64,000 bases of DNA from assembly GCA_029256485.1 (NCBI GenBank), contig JAQSXU010000001.1, forward strand, positions 124,001 to 188,000, written 5' to 3'. Under the pieces are notes generated by a model that was not told where the DNA came from, did not search any database, and was given only the letters and a program-made list of their open reading frames with translations. How positions within the stretch are numbered: position 1 is the first letter of the stretch; each line of letters starts with the position of its first letter. Origin of the DNA: Clostridiaceae bacterium. Lineage in GTDB: Bacteria; Bacillota_A; Clostridia; Clostridiales; Clostridiaceae. Of the stretch, positions 32,356 through 40,346 are shown one piece after another. Position numbers and translations under genes: made by a program.

Positions 32356-32961
32356 TTACTTACTATCTAAATAATTATCTACTTTTTTATCTAAAGATGA
32401 TATTTTTGAATGAAACTTTTTAAGATTATCTTCATTCCAATCTTTTATTGTAAATTTAATATCCCACCAACCATAGTGTTTTTCACCCATACTGTGAGAA
32501 AATACAAAGTCAAATTTATATTTTTTACTCAATTCCATAATTTCATTAAAATCATTTCTAAGTTCAACCATTATTTTATCGGCTGTCTCTTTATCAATAG
32601 ATTCTGTTTCTCTAATATAAACACTTTCTATTTCATCAAGACTATTAAAGAAGTCAACCCTTGCAGTTATTTTCTTACGATTGTTTTTAGGAAAATAGAA
32701 TGTTACAATGTCATCATTTAAATCTACATCTACAGTAGTTTCTCCATCATCGTTTTCTTCGATAAAACTATTGTTATCTGCGATATACTCTTTCATAACA
32801 GAAGGAATATTTTTATATTCTTCTTTATCATATTTTGACCAAATACAAACTCCATTTATAAAAATATCTGCGTTTGTAGTTTCAATATTTATAATTGGAC
32901 ATTTTGCATTATCTTCTATAACCACTTTCGTTCCTTTTAATTCAAATATTTTTGGTTTCAT
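32356..32961 (-). CDS. Hypothetical protein, 201 aa
   Basis: AAAAAGGAG precedes ATG 32961. The product is an acidic alpha/beta protein. Its middle alternates strands (VDVDLNDDIVTFYFPKNNRKKITARVDFF), then a helix (DKETADKIMVELRNDFNEIMELSKKY) and GWWDIKFTIKDW, ending in a helical coil. No recognised family; monocistronic. Confidence 0.6.
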   Translation of the reverse strand: MKPKIFELKGTKVVIEDNAKCPIINIETTNADIFINGVCIWSKYDKEEYKNIPSVMKEYIADNNSFIEENDDGETTVDVDLNDDIVTFYFPKNNRKKITARVDFFNSLDEIESVYIRETESIDKETADKIMVELRNDFNEIMELSKKYKFDFVFSHSMGEKHYGWWDIKFTIKDWNEDNLKKFHSKISSLDKKVDNYLDSK

Positions 32962-33084
32962 TTATTTCTCCTTTTTAAATTTAATATGTAATTACCTGTA
33001 TTATTTAAATCTTTATATTCTATACGTTTATCACAAATTTTATAAAAGAACAACTATTTAAATAAAAATAATCTAACATTATCA

Positions 33085-33113
33085 TTGCATATAGTCAATA
33101 TTAATGATATAAT
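33085..33113 (+). promoter_or_regulatory. Promoter with TTGCATATAGTCAA
   Basis: TTGCAT (33085-33090), 17 bp, TATAAT (33108-33113). The -35 region TTGCATATAGTCAA is the recurring dyad with a one-base shift; the same form is at 40246. Confidence 0.85.
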
Positions 33114-33146
33114 TAACTAAAGTAAGCACAGAAAAGGGGATAGAAT

Positions 33147-33767
33147 TTGATAATAAAACCTGAGAATACAGCAATTACAACTGGAGTTGCAAAGAGTGCC
33201 TTAGAATTAGAAAAAAGATGTAGAGTTGTTGATAAAATACTGGATTATGGAGCAGGAAAGTTGAGAAACTCAAAATACTTATTGTCTAAGGGATATAACG
33301 TTTCAATTCTTGATACAAAACTGCAAATTGAAAAACAAAAGCAATCAGATTTAGAGTTATTTGGGAAGATATATACTACAGAAGAATTTCCTGCTATTGA
33401 AATGTATGATGCAATTTTATGTAGTTTTGTGATAAATGTTATTGCAGAGCCATTTGAAAGAGTTAAAGTTTTAAATAAAGCTTATGAGTTATTAAAAGAT
33501 AATGGTTTACTATTTTTAGAAATTAGAAAAGGAAATGGAATATCTCAAAATAAATACAATGTTCCTTATAGTGACGGGTTTTTAGTTGGTAAAAATGAAA
33601 TAAAAACATTTCAAAAACCATTTAATAAAAATGATATATTTTTATTATTTAAAAATACAAAATTTGCAATTATTGAGTTAAAAACTTGTTCAGATAGTTT
33701 AATATTAATCGCACAAAAATTAATGGAGGTAAATGAAAATGAATATGGAAAAATTAGAGTTAATTAA
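33147..33767 (+). CDS. SAM-dependent methyltransferase
   Basis: 206 residues from TTG 33147 (RBS AGGGGAT). Class I methyltransferase fold: motif I KILDYGAGKLRNSKYLLSKGYNV, the acidic loop residue ILDTKL, motif IV-like YDAILCSFVINVIAEPFERV, and LLKDNGLLFLEIRKGNG. The substrate is unknown; the layout (a wide central sheet with no DNA-recognition insert) suits a small molecule, peptide or RNA. It overlaps the next gene by 29 bases and heads an operon with a TIM-barrel enzyme. Confidence 0.8.
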   Translation: MIIKPENTAITTGVAKSALELEKRCRVVDKILDYGAGKLRNSKYLLSKGYNVSILDTKLQIEKQKQSDLELFGKIYTTEEFPAIEMYDAILCSFVINVIAEPFERVKVLNKAYELLKDNGLLFLEIRKGNGISQNKYNVPYSDGFLVGKNEIKTFQKPFNKNDIFLLFKNTKFAIIELKTCSDSLILIAQKLMEVNENEYGKIRVN

Positions 33768-34506
33768 TGTTGTTGAAAGGAGTTTAATATTTGCAGTTGA
33801 ATATGAATTAGATAGAGAAGAAAGAATAAGTGATAATATATTATCCTTTTTAAAAGAGAAAGTTAGAAACATGATTGATGTAACGGGTTTATGTATTAAC
33901 GGAATGACTCAATCTGGAACTTTAGAATTAGTTAATATGCATATTTTTGATTGTGGGGTTATATCTGAATTAATAGAAAAAATGCTTAATAATAAGGATA
34001 TTTCTTATATACAATTAACTGGAATAAATTATGTTGTTGAAATGAATAATCAAGATAAGTATATATATGATACAGGCTTAGATATGAAACATATTTTAAC
34101 TTCTATTGAAAAACTTAAAGACAAAAATAAAATCTTATTAAATAGTGATAAATATGAAATAACTAAAGAAAATGAAGTTTTTTCTATTTCAATAAATTCA
34201 GAAATGATTAACCCTTTAGTTTTTATTGAAAGGAAAATAACTAAAAGCGAATCCAATGATTTAGAAACAGAATTATTAGATAAGTTACTTGCATTTAAAC
34301 CAAATAATGATTCTGAAGTTTCATTGAAAGATATGTTAGACTCAGATAAAAAGAAAGAATTTGAAAGCGAAATACGTAATATGATTTATTTTGTAAAAAA
34401 AGATATTGCAAAAGAAGTAAATGATTTAATTAACAATAATTTAAAAACATTTAAAAAAGCGTTAATTAACGAAGTAAATGGAAAGTTGTTTGATATTGCT
34501 GATTGA
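33739..34506 (+). CDS. Unknown protein of methyltransferase operon
   Basis: 255 residues from ATG 33739, nine bases after GGAGG inside the upstream gene (ATG 33733 would be too close). Two helical stretches flank a beta-rich middle (VFSISINSEMINPLVFIERKITK); the C-terminus is a coiled coil (EKKEFESEIRNMIYFVKKDIAKEVNDLINNN). Not recognised. It sits between a methyltransferase and a metal TIM barrel, so it may be the substrate carrier or scaffold of a small pathway. Confidence 0.65.
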   Translation: MNMEKLELINVVERSLIFAVEYELDREERISDNILSFLKEKVRNMIDVTGLCINGMTQSGTLELVNMHIFDCGVISELIEKMLNNKDISYIQLTGINYVVEMNNQDKYIYDTGLDMKHILTSIEKLKDKNKILLNSDKYEITKENEVFSISINSEMINPLVFIERKITKSESNDLETELLDKLLAFKPNNDSEVSLKDMLDSDKKKEFESEIRNMIYFVKKDIAKEVNDLINNNLKTFKKALINEVNGKLFDIAD

Positions 34507-34518
34507 TAAGGAGAAATA

Positions 34519-35217
34519 ATGAAATTAGGACAAATGAGTTTTAAAAAGGTATCAACAATTGCAGATTTTTTACAATTAGATATATGTGGATTATCTAAAG
34601 ATGAATCCTATGATAAATATATTAATTATGATGTAAACATTCCAGTGATATTACATGGTGATTGGACAAAAAATGGTCATAGCGAAAACAATATAAAAGA
34701 AAGAACAAGTGAATATATCCAAATAATACATAACCTTTTGAGTATCGCTGAAATACATGGGTTAACTATACATCCTCCATTTAGAAAGAAAGTATCATTT
34801 GAAGACTTTATAAACTACTGCAATTTAATTGAAACAGCCACTGGTATTCCTGTATTTATTGAAAATAGAAGTAATAACAAAATTTGGCTTTCTTATCCTG
34901 GAGAAATAATTGAGTTTAGTAATAAACATTATATGACCATAGATTTGCCTCAACTCTTCATATCCTGTGGATATGAAGAAACAGCTTTTCTTGATACTGT
35001 ATTGAAGATTAATTGGAGTAATGTAAAGGAACTTCATTTGGGAAATATAAAACGAAATGGAAAAAATACTTTTGTAGCAAGAAAAATAGAAGAAGGCGAA
35101 ATTGACTTAAATAAGGTTATTTCTTTTATAAAAGGTGTTGATTATTGCACTTTTGAAATACTTGGTGGCGTAAATGTATTCGAAAACCAAAAAAGTTGTT
35201 TTATGGCGTTACTATAA
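34519..35217 (+). CDS. Xylose isomerase-like TIM-barrel enzyme
   Basis: 232 residues, RBS AAGGAG. The xylose isomerase/AP endonuclease-2 type barrel is seen in the metal-ligand residues at the strand ends: HGDW (residue near 52), LTIHPPF, VFIENRSNN, MTIDLPQ, ELHLGNI and CTFEILGG. These E/D/H positions bind two or three divalent ions. Members include sugar isomerases, endonuclease IV and peptide-modifying enzymes of the DUF692 type. Too short for endonuclease IV (about 280 aa). With the methyltransferase it could modify a sugar or peptide; substrate unknown. Confidence 0.7.
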   Translation: MKLGQMSFKKVSTIADFLQLDICGLSKDESYDKYINYDVNIPVILHGDWTKNGHSENNIKERTSEYIQIIHNLLSIAEIHGLTIHPPFRKKVSFEDFINYCNLIETATGIPVFIENRSNNKIWLSYPGEIIEFSNKHYMTIDLPQLFISCGYEETAFLDTVLKINWSNVKELHLGNIKRNGKNTFVARKIEEGEIDLNKVISFIKGVDYCTFEILGGVNVFENQKSCFMALL

Positions 35218-35336
35218 TAACTATATTCTTATATCTTTATTTAAAATTGAATATATTAAATAAATAAAAATAAATAGGTGTTTGTATAAACTTTTTTAAA
35301 AAAGGCTCTATTCAAAAATTACACCTTGATTTACAT

Positions 35337-35370
35337 GAAATGACGTTCAGCTAAACGTCATTTCATAAAA
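35337..35370 (+). other. Long perfect hairpin without T-run
   Basis: ATGAAATGACGTT pairs exactly with AACGTCATTTCAT around CAGCT, followed by AAAAATG rather than T. It lies 25 bases upstream of the 75-aa gene's ribosome site. Upstream AGGTGT (35277) and ACACCT (35322) could pair around it. It may be an mRNA-stabilising or regulatory hairpin. Confidence 0.5.
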
Positions 35371-35396
35371 ATGTGAAATAAATAGGAGAAGTTAAT

Positions 35397-35624
35397 ATGA
35401 AAAAGAAAAATATTGATAACTGGTTAAAAAATGAAGTGGAAAAGTTAGATAAGGAAATAAAAAAGTTTGAAGCAAAAATTCAAAGAATAATGAGAAGTGA
35501 GGATATAAATGCGTTAGACAAAGCTAATCAATGGTACATACAATTAAGGGAATTAAAAGCTACACAAAATAAGTTGTATGAGATGCTTGGAAGATTAGGT
35601 GAAATAGAATGTATTGAAGATTAG
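35397..35624 (+). CDS. Small coiled-coil protein, 75 aa
   Basis: RBS ATAGGAG before ATG 35397. The whole product is predicted as one long coiled coil (DNWLKNEVEKLDKEIKKFEAKIQ ... QLRELKATQNKLYEMLGRLGEIE). Unknown function; likely an oligomerisation or scaffold protein. Confidence 0.65.
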   Translation: MKKKNIDNWLKNEVEKLDKEIKKFEAKIQRIMRSEDINALDKANQWYIQLRELKATQNKLYEMLGRLGEIECIED

Positions 35625-35752
35625 CTATAATTCAATTATTTTTAAACTCATAACTGCATTTTTATAAAAAACTTAAGACATATTTTTTTGAATTACACGA
35701 AGTAGTAAACAATATTATATTAGGACAAAACATTATATAGGAGGATTAATAA

Positions 35753-36280
35753 ATGATTTTAAGTGGAAGAGAAATAGAAAAAAGAATAGGAAAGGATATT
35801 ATTATTGAACCATATGATGCAAATTACATTAACCCAAATAGCTATAATCTAACTTTAAGCAATGAGTTGCTTATATATGATACAGATATGCTTGATATGA
35901 AAAAGGACAATCCTACAAAGAAAATTATAATACCTGAAGAAGGATATGTTTTAGAACCTGGGCAACTGTATCTTGGGAGAACTTCTGAAAGAACGGTTAC
36001 TCATAATTTAGTACCCATGCTTGAAGGTAGGTCATCTGTAGGTAGACTTGGTATTGCTATTCATGTTACAGCAGGATTTGGCGATAATGGGTTTGATGGT
36101 TACTGGACTCTTGAAATATTTTGTTTAAAGCCAGTTAGAATTTATCCAAATGTAGAAATTGGACAAATCTATTATCATACTATGGAAGGTGATAAAGAGA
36201 TTAAGTACGGTAAAAGTGGAAAATATCAATGGAATAATGGCATTCAAGGAAGTCAGATGTATAAAGATTTTTTAAATTAA
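35753..36280 (+). CDS. dcd: dCTP deaminase
   Basis: 175 residues, RBS TAGGAGG. Family motifs are present: SGREIEKRIG, PNSYNLTL, LEGRSSVGRLGIAIHVTAGFGDNGFDGYWTLEI with the catalytic glutamate in TLE, and the C-terminal GIQGSQMYKDF. dCTP deaminase converts dCTP to dUTP, feeding dTTP synthesis; some members also hydrolyse dUTP to dUMP. The length is normal. Phages and large plasmids carry it to tune nucleotide pools for AT-rich DNA. Confidence 0.9.
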   Translation: MILSGREIEKRIGKDIIIEPYDANYINPNSYNLTLSNELLIYDTDMLDMKKDNPTKKIIIPEEGYVLEPGQLYLGRTSERTVTHNLVPMLEGRSSVGRLGIAIHVTAGFGDNGFDGYWTLEIFCLKPVRIYPNVEIGQIYYHTMEGDKEIKYGKSGKYQWNNGIQGSQMYKDFLN

Positions 36281-36313
36281 TTGTTAAATTGAATATCAAA
36301 AGTGATTAAAAAT

Positions 36314-36342
36314 AAAAAAGAGACGATTAAGTCTCTTTTTTT
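36314..36342 (+). terminator. Intrinsic terminator
   Basis: AAAAAAGAGAC pairs with GTCTCTTTTTTT, 34 bases after the dcd stop. Confidence 0.85.
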
Positions 36343-36475
36343 AATTATCTTTATATAGTACATTTTTCCCAAAAATTATTTCATCAATGTCTTTAAAAAT
36401 ATTAATAAAACACCTTGTTTTTTTTTAACTAATAAATTATATAAAAAAATGCCTTTTAATTAATGTAAATTAAAA

Positions 36476-36504
36476 TAGACAAAATATTTAAAATGTGGTA
36501 TAAT
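36476..36504 (+). promoter_or_regulatory. Promoter
   Basis: TAGACA (36476-36481), 17 bp, TATAAT (36499-36504), upstream of the ParB-like gene. Confidence 0.65.
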
Positions 36505-36534
36505 GTATATATAAATTAAAAGAGGGATAAAATT

Positions 36535-37632
36535 ATGAAATATCTTACAACTATAAAAGATACAATGCTTAATAAAGATTATGATTTGTATGAAATAAAT
36601 GCTAAAATTTTAGAAAAACTTATTAAAAATACATATAAATTATCAGAAGTAAGACTTCAAACTTTTAATGATTCTTTAAAATTATTTGAATATGTTTCAA
36701 AGTTAAAGGGAATGAAAGACGGTATAGAATATGTTTATCGTGATAATTATGTTCCAGAACTTAAAAAAAATATTAAAAGAGAAATAAGTAGTATTAAAAA
36801 GAATATTCATATCAGTGACAAAAACAACATTTCTGGTGAATTAGGTTATGAATTAATGCCAGTTGTTGTATCTGTTAAGGATAGGAATATATCAAATCCA
36901 GATTGTAAAATAGAATTAATTGATGGATTTAGAAGATTTTTTTTCGTAAACGAAGTTCCTGATAAAAATATTCTTGTTAAGGTTTATGATACTTTAAGCG
37001 ATGCTGAATGGATAAACTCTATGATTGTATTTAATTCGTGGAAATTTGCTAATTATAAATACGATTCATGGAGCAGACCTTTGCTGTCGAAAAATATGAT
37101 TGACAGAGGCTTTAGACTTGGATTATATATGAGATATAAAATTGATTTCATTAATCTAAACAGCTATACTCGCCATGATATATGGAAATTACTTGATTTA
37201 TATTTTGAAAGCAAACCATATATGACACTATGGAATAATGACCAGTTTTATAATGATTTATTAGTTATGAATCAAATAGAAAATTATAAACCAATATTCA
37301 AATATATTAAAGGTAAGAAAAATCCAAAAGAAGATATATATGACACATCTATTGTAAAACATGACCAACCTGAGTTTATTGAAAATATGTACTGTCGATA
37401 TATTAAAATATTGGGTTCTATTAGAAGAGAAGAATTCGAAAAAGAAAAAAGTGGTCAAATTGTTACAAGGAAACCATTTTCATTAAAAGAGTATGCAGAA
37501 TTTCTTAAAACAGAAGACTTGCAACAACATTTTGTAAAAATGTCAGGAATGAGTGTGCCTGGACATGTTGATAATTATGTAGAAAAACATATAATTAACG
37601 ATATGAAAAATTATTTAAAAAATGTATACTAA
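36535..37632 (+). CDS. ParB-like (ParB/Srx-fold) protein, 365 aa
   Basis: RBS AGAGGGAT. The middle of the protein (about 118-165) reads LMPVVVSVKDRN ... CKIELIDGFRRFFFVNEVPDKNILVKVYDTLSDAEW. This is the ParB/sulfiredoxin-type core: a P-V-x-V strand, then the I-D-G-x-R-R phosphate-binding loop, then the V-x-V strand. In ParB this pocket binds CTP or the nuclease substrate. The C-terminal half is helical (perhaps DNA-binding). No ParA gene is nearby, so a role in partition is not supported; nucleoid or regulatory functions are alternatives. Confidence 0.6.
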   Translation: MKYLTTIKDTMLNKDYDLYEINAKILEKLIKNTYKLSEVRLQTFNDSLKLFEYVSKLKGMKDGIEYVYRDNYVPELKKNIKREISSIKKNIHISDKNNISGELGYELMPVVVSVKDRNISNPDCKIELIDGFRRFFFVNEVPDKNILVKVYDTLSDAEWINSMIVFNSWKFANYKYDSWSRPLLSKNMIDRGFRLGLYMRYKIDFINLNSYTRHDIWKLLDLYFESKPYMTLWNNDQFYNDLLVMNQIENYKPIFKYIKGKKNPKEDIYDTSIVKHDQPEFIENMYCRYIKILGSIRREEFEKEKSGQIVTRKPFSLKEYAEFLKTEDLQQHFVKMSGMSVPGHVDNYVEKHIINDMKNYLKNVY

Positions 37633-37645
37633 GAAAGGAGTTTAA

Positions 37646-37702
37646 ATGACAATTATAACAACTTTTATCCTACTACTTATTTTAGGAACTTTCATGGCTT
37701 AG
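37646..37702 (+). CDS. Tiny membrane peptide, 18 aa
   Basis: ATG 37646 is preceded by AAGAAAGGAG. The peptide MTIITTFILLLILGTFMA is entirely hydrophobic after residue 6, one short membrane helix. It follows the ParB-like gene by 13 bases. Expression is plausible but cannot be proven from sequence. Confidence 0.4.
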   Translation: MTIITTFILLLILGTFMA

Positions 37703-37858
37703 GATAAATTAGGTTTCATATTATATATGTGTTCAATTATGATATTAATTTACACCTTATCAATAACTCGGAATATACCATTAATGTAAAAAAATCATAT
37801 TAATAATAGAATAAAAACTTATTAAAGAAATATAGATTAACTTAAAAGGAGAATCATT

Positions 37859-38209
37859 ATGAATTTGCCACAAGTACATGAGAGGTTCTTTATAGCCCAA
37901 GAAGCAGAAAGCATTTTTGCTATAAGAGTAAATAAAGAAGTTTTTGACGGTTATGAACCAGAAATAAGCGAAATTATAAACATGCTTAGTCAATCTATTC
38001 TAAATTTAGAAAAAGAAGAAAATGAAAAAAATATCATAAATGAATACCATAAAAAAATAGAAGATATTTTAAAAGATGTATCTACTAAATATAATTTGAC
38101 CTACGGAGAAATGGTTGGTATTTTAACTGCTAAGATACAAAGTTTTATTAAATATCAAATTCGGTTGGAAAGGCATAATGATATTAATAAAGAGGGTTCA
38201 TTAAAATAA
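37859..38209 (+). CDS. Hypothetical protein, 116 aa
   Basis: AAAAGGAGAATC precedes ATG 37859. The protein is acidic and helical (EISEIINMLSQSILNLEKEENEKN ... YGEMVGILTAKIQSFIKYQIRLERHND). First of five small genes (37859-39270) that run in the same direction with 10-35-bp gaps and a shared terminator, so probably one operon. Unknown. Confidence 0.65.
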   Translation: MNLPQVHERFFIAQEAESIFAIRVNKEVFDGYEPEISEIINMLSQSILNLEKEENEKNIINEYHKKIEDILKDVSTKYNLTYGEMVGILTAKIQSFIKYQIRLERHNDINKEGSLK

Positions 38210-38230
38210 ATAAAATATTATGGAGGGAAT

Positions 38231-38569
38231 ATGAGCAATAATGCAAGTAAAGAATATAAAATGCTAAAGAATTATATTCATAATGAGTGTAAAATAACTA
38301 AAGAAGATATTCAGAATCTTATAAAAACAGAAATACAAAATCAAATAAATAGTTTAGAAGTACAAAAGAAAATAAAAAGTATGAATATTGAAGAAATGAT
38401 AAAAAAAGAAGTATTAAATTCATTATGCAATATTTATGGTGGGTTTAATTCTGATACTAAAAAATTAATAAATAATACCGAAAAAAGTATTGAGGAAATG
38501 AGAAATGAAGCTATAGAAAAGGCTATTGCTGATAATATTATTGTTAGTTTAAAAAACATAATTAGTTAA
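38231..38569 (+). CDS. Hypothetical coiled-coil protein, 112 aa
   Basis: ATGGAGGG precedes ATG 38231. Almost entirely charged helix (KNYIHNECKITKEDIQNLI ... EKSIEEMRNEAIEKAIADN). Unknown; second gene of the small-gene operon. Confidence 0.65.
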   Translation: MSNNASKEYKMLKNYIHNECKITKEDIQNLIKTEIQNQINSLEVQKKIKSMNIEEMIKKEVLNSLCNIYGGFNSDTKKLINNTEKSIEEMRNEAIEKAIADNIIVSLKNIIS

Positions 38570-38583
38570 AGTGAGGTTGTAAA

Positions 38584-38802
38584 ATGACAGTTAAAGAAGC
38601 AAATAAAAAAATAGAAACATTAGATGATACAATTAAAAACATATCACAGTTTCTTACCTTGTCGGATGAAGAACAAGAAAAATTAGCCGATAAATTAGGT
38701 TTGAATCAAAGTATAATTCAAATAGTAAATATTGTTATTAACACAGCAGTAGCTTATAAAAATAATTTAAAAGAGAAGATTGAAAACGCAGTGATTGATT
38801 AA
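38584..38802 (+). CDS. Hypothetical protein, 72 aa
   Basis: GTGAGG precedes ATG 38584, 14 bp after the previous gene. Helical, with a degenerate coiled coil (NKKIETLDDTIKNISQFL) and a hydrophobic C-terminal helix (IIQIVNIVINTAVAYKNN). Unknown; operon member. Confidence 0.6.
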   Translation: MTVKEANKKIETLDDTIKNISQFLTLSDEEQEKLADKLGLNQSIIQIVNIVINTAVAYKNNLKEKIENAVID

Positions 38803-38835
38803 TTAATAAAAAATTAATAGTGGAGGTAATGAAAT

Positions 38836-39051
38836 ATGGGAAATTATATGAATCCTATACCAAGTGTAGATGATAAACCTGTAAGTAGAAAATATTACAT
38901 GTCATTTACATTTGAAGAGCCAGTAACTCATGAAGAAGCAGTAGAAGGAATAAATAATTTATTATCAGAAAATAAGGGTAAAGTATCTAATGGATGGATT
39001 AAAATGGGTGAAAAACCAACTATGAGATATGCATTGTCACAAAATGAATAA
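38836..39051 (+). CDS. Hypothetical protein, 71 aa
   Basis: GTGGAGG precedes ATG 38836. The fold looks like a small alpha/beta domain: YYMSFTFEEPVTHEEAVEGINNLL, then KPTMRYALSQNE. Unknown; operon member. Confidence 0.6.
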   Translation: MGNYMNPIPSVDDKPVSRKYYMSFTFEEPVTHEEAVEGINNLLSENKGKVSNGWIKMGEKPTMRYALSQNE

Positions 39052-39066
39052 TAAAGGAGATAATTC

Positions 39067-39270
39067 ATGGGGTTATGGGGCATATCAGATAAGGCAAGTC
39101 CTAAAGAAAAATTAAAAAATGAATTAGCTGATTATTTACATGGAATGAATAGTTGTGGAAAGATTGCATATTCAGTTTATAGTGAAATTTTTGATGTGGG
39201 TATGGACTTGCTTGATAAGATGTATGAATTAGGAAAAGAAGAAAATAATGATAAACAAATACAAAAATAG
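39067..39270 (+). CDS. Hypothetical protein, 67 aa
   Basis: AAAGGAG precedes ATG 39067. The protein has GLWGISDKASPKEKLKNELADYLHGMN and a second helix (FDVGMDLLDKMYELGKEE). Last gene of the small-gene operon; its stop lies inside the terminator hairpin. Unknown. Confidence 0.6.
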   Translation: MGLWGISDKASPKEKLKNELADYLHGMNSCGKIAYSVYSEIFDVGMDLLDKMYELGKEENNDKQIQK

Positions 39271-39287
39271 CCTTTGGGCTATTTTTT
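39263..39287 (+). terminator. Terminator of the small-gene operon
   Basis: AAAAATAGCC pairs with GGCTATTTTTT; the TAG stop of the 67-aa gene is part of its upstream strand. Confidence 0.85.
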
Positions 39288-39401
39288 ATATTTGCAAATT
39301 TATATAGTAAATTTATTATTTATTATTTAAAAGCATAGAATATAGAAGTTTTATAAAATAGGATAAATTAAAAATTTTATATATTAAAAAGGAGCAATAT
39401 T

Positions 39402-40187
39402 ATGGATAGAGTTTATGGAGAGATTAAGATACCACAGGAGTATGCAACAAGATTATTATTAGAAAGATTTGAAATTGAAGGTTTAAATGATAGAGAAGAA
39501 CAAGAACAAGAAGAAGAAGGTATATATACTGCTGTAGATAATTCTTGTCGTGGAAATTTTGATGAAATGGAAGAATACTTACAAGAAATGAAAATTCCTT
39601 ATGATTTATTTATTAATGGTAGCGATGAAACCTCAGCAATAAAACATTTTTTTAGACCTAATGAAAATATTTATAAAAAGCTATGTGTAAATTGGAATGG
39701 GAGTCCAATAATAGATTTAGTTGAAATAGAAAATCTTGTAAATACAGAAAATATCACAGTTGAAAAAATTAAAGAACATTTAGAACAAGTTAATCCTAAA
39801 GTTGAAGATTTACATTCATTTAAAGTTAAGTATTTGTCTAATTCTTTAGAATGTTTAGATTTAAAAGACTTTATATCGAAACTCGAAGATGAAATTCCAA
39901 ATGGTATCAACCCGATTTTTGATAAAGGTATATATATCGAAGTGTATGTGAATCCTGATGGTATATATAATGAAGAAGAAACTTCAAACGGATTTTCATG
40001 TTTTAGATATATTGATGAACCATTAACTTATGAAGAATTGTTAAGTTTGTTTGATGAAGGAAGTTTAAAAAAAGATACGCTTACAATTAATTACATTCCT
40101 TCTGATGACGAAGATTATCAACAAGAAAGGGAATTAGCAGTTCCAATATCAAATGATATTGAGGGTAAATTAAACTCACCTTTTTAA
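39402..40187 (+). CDS. Hypothetical acidic protein, 261 aa
   Basis: AAAAAGGAG precedes ATG 39402. A glutamate-rich linker near residue 40 (REEQEQEEEGIYTAVDN) separates a helical N-terminus from an alpha/beta body with GNFDEMEEYLQEMKIPYDLFI and IYIEVYVNPDGIYNEEE. The C-terminal part (RYIDEPLTYEELLSLFDEG) is also acidic. No family recognised. Followed by a terminator. Confidence 0.6.
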   Translation: MDRVYGEIKIPQEYATRLLLERFEIEGLNDREEQEQEEEGIYTAVDNSCRGNFDEMEEYLQEMKIPYDLFINGSDETSAIKHFFRPNENIYKKLCVNWNGSPIIDLVEIENLVNTENITVEKIKEHLEQVNPKVEDLHSFKVKYLSNSLECLDLKDFISKLEDEIPNGINPIFDKGIYIEVYVNPDGIYNEEETSNGFSCFRYIDEPLTYEELLSLFDEGSLKKDTLTINYIPSDDEDYQQERELAVPISNDIEGKLNSPF

Positions 40188-40192
40188 TAATG

Positions 40193-40219
40193 AGGAAGAT
40201 TTTATATCTTCCTTTTTTA
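40193..40219 (+). terminator. Intrinsic terminator
   Basis: AGGAAGAT pairs with ATCTTCCT, followed by TTTTT, five bases after the stop. Confidence 0.8.
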
Positions 40220-40245
40220 ATGGAAAAATAAAATAAAAATAAGTA

Positions 40246-40285
40246 TTGCATATAGTCAATAAATGTAGTATAATGACTATAGAAC
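40246..40285 (+). promoter_or_regulatory. Promoter with TTGCATATAGTCAA and GACTATAG
   Basis: TTGCAT (40246-40251), 17 bp, TATAAT (40269-40274). The -35 region is TTGCATATAGTCAA, as at 33085, and TGACTATAGAAC follows the -10 box (40274-40285). Drives the flotillin gene. Confidence 0.85.
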
Positions 40286-40346
40286 GAAAATGTAATGCAA
40301 ATTTATGTATATGTATTTCAAATAAAAAATAAAAAGGAGTGATTTA

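Noticed and set aside
36535..37632. Chromosome/plasmid partition ParB
   Set aside because: Only the ParB-like core pocket is visible, there is no ParA gene nearby, and a ParM system already accounts for partition.
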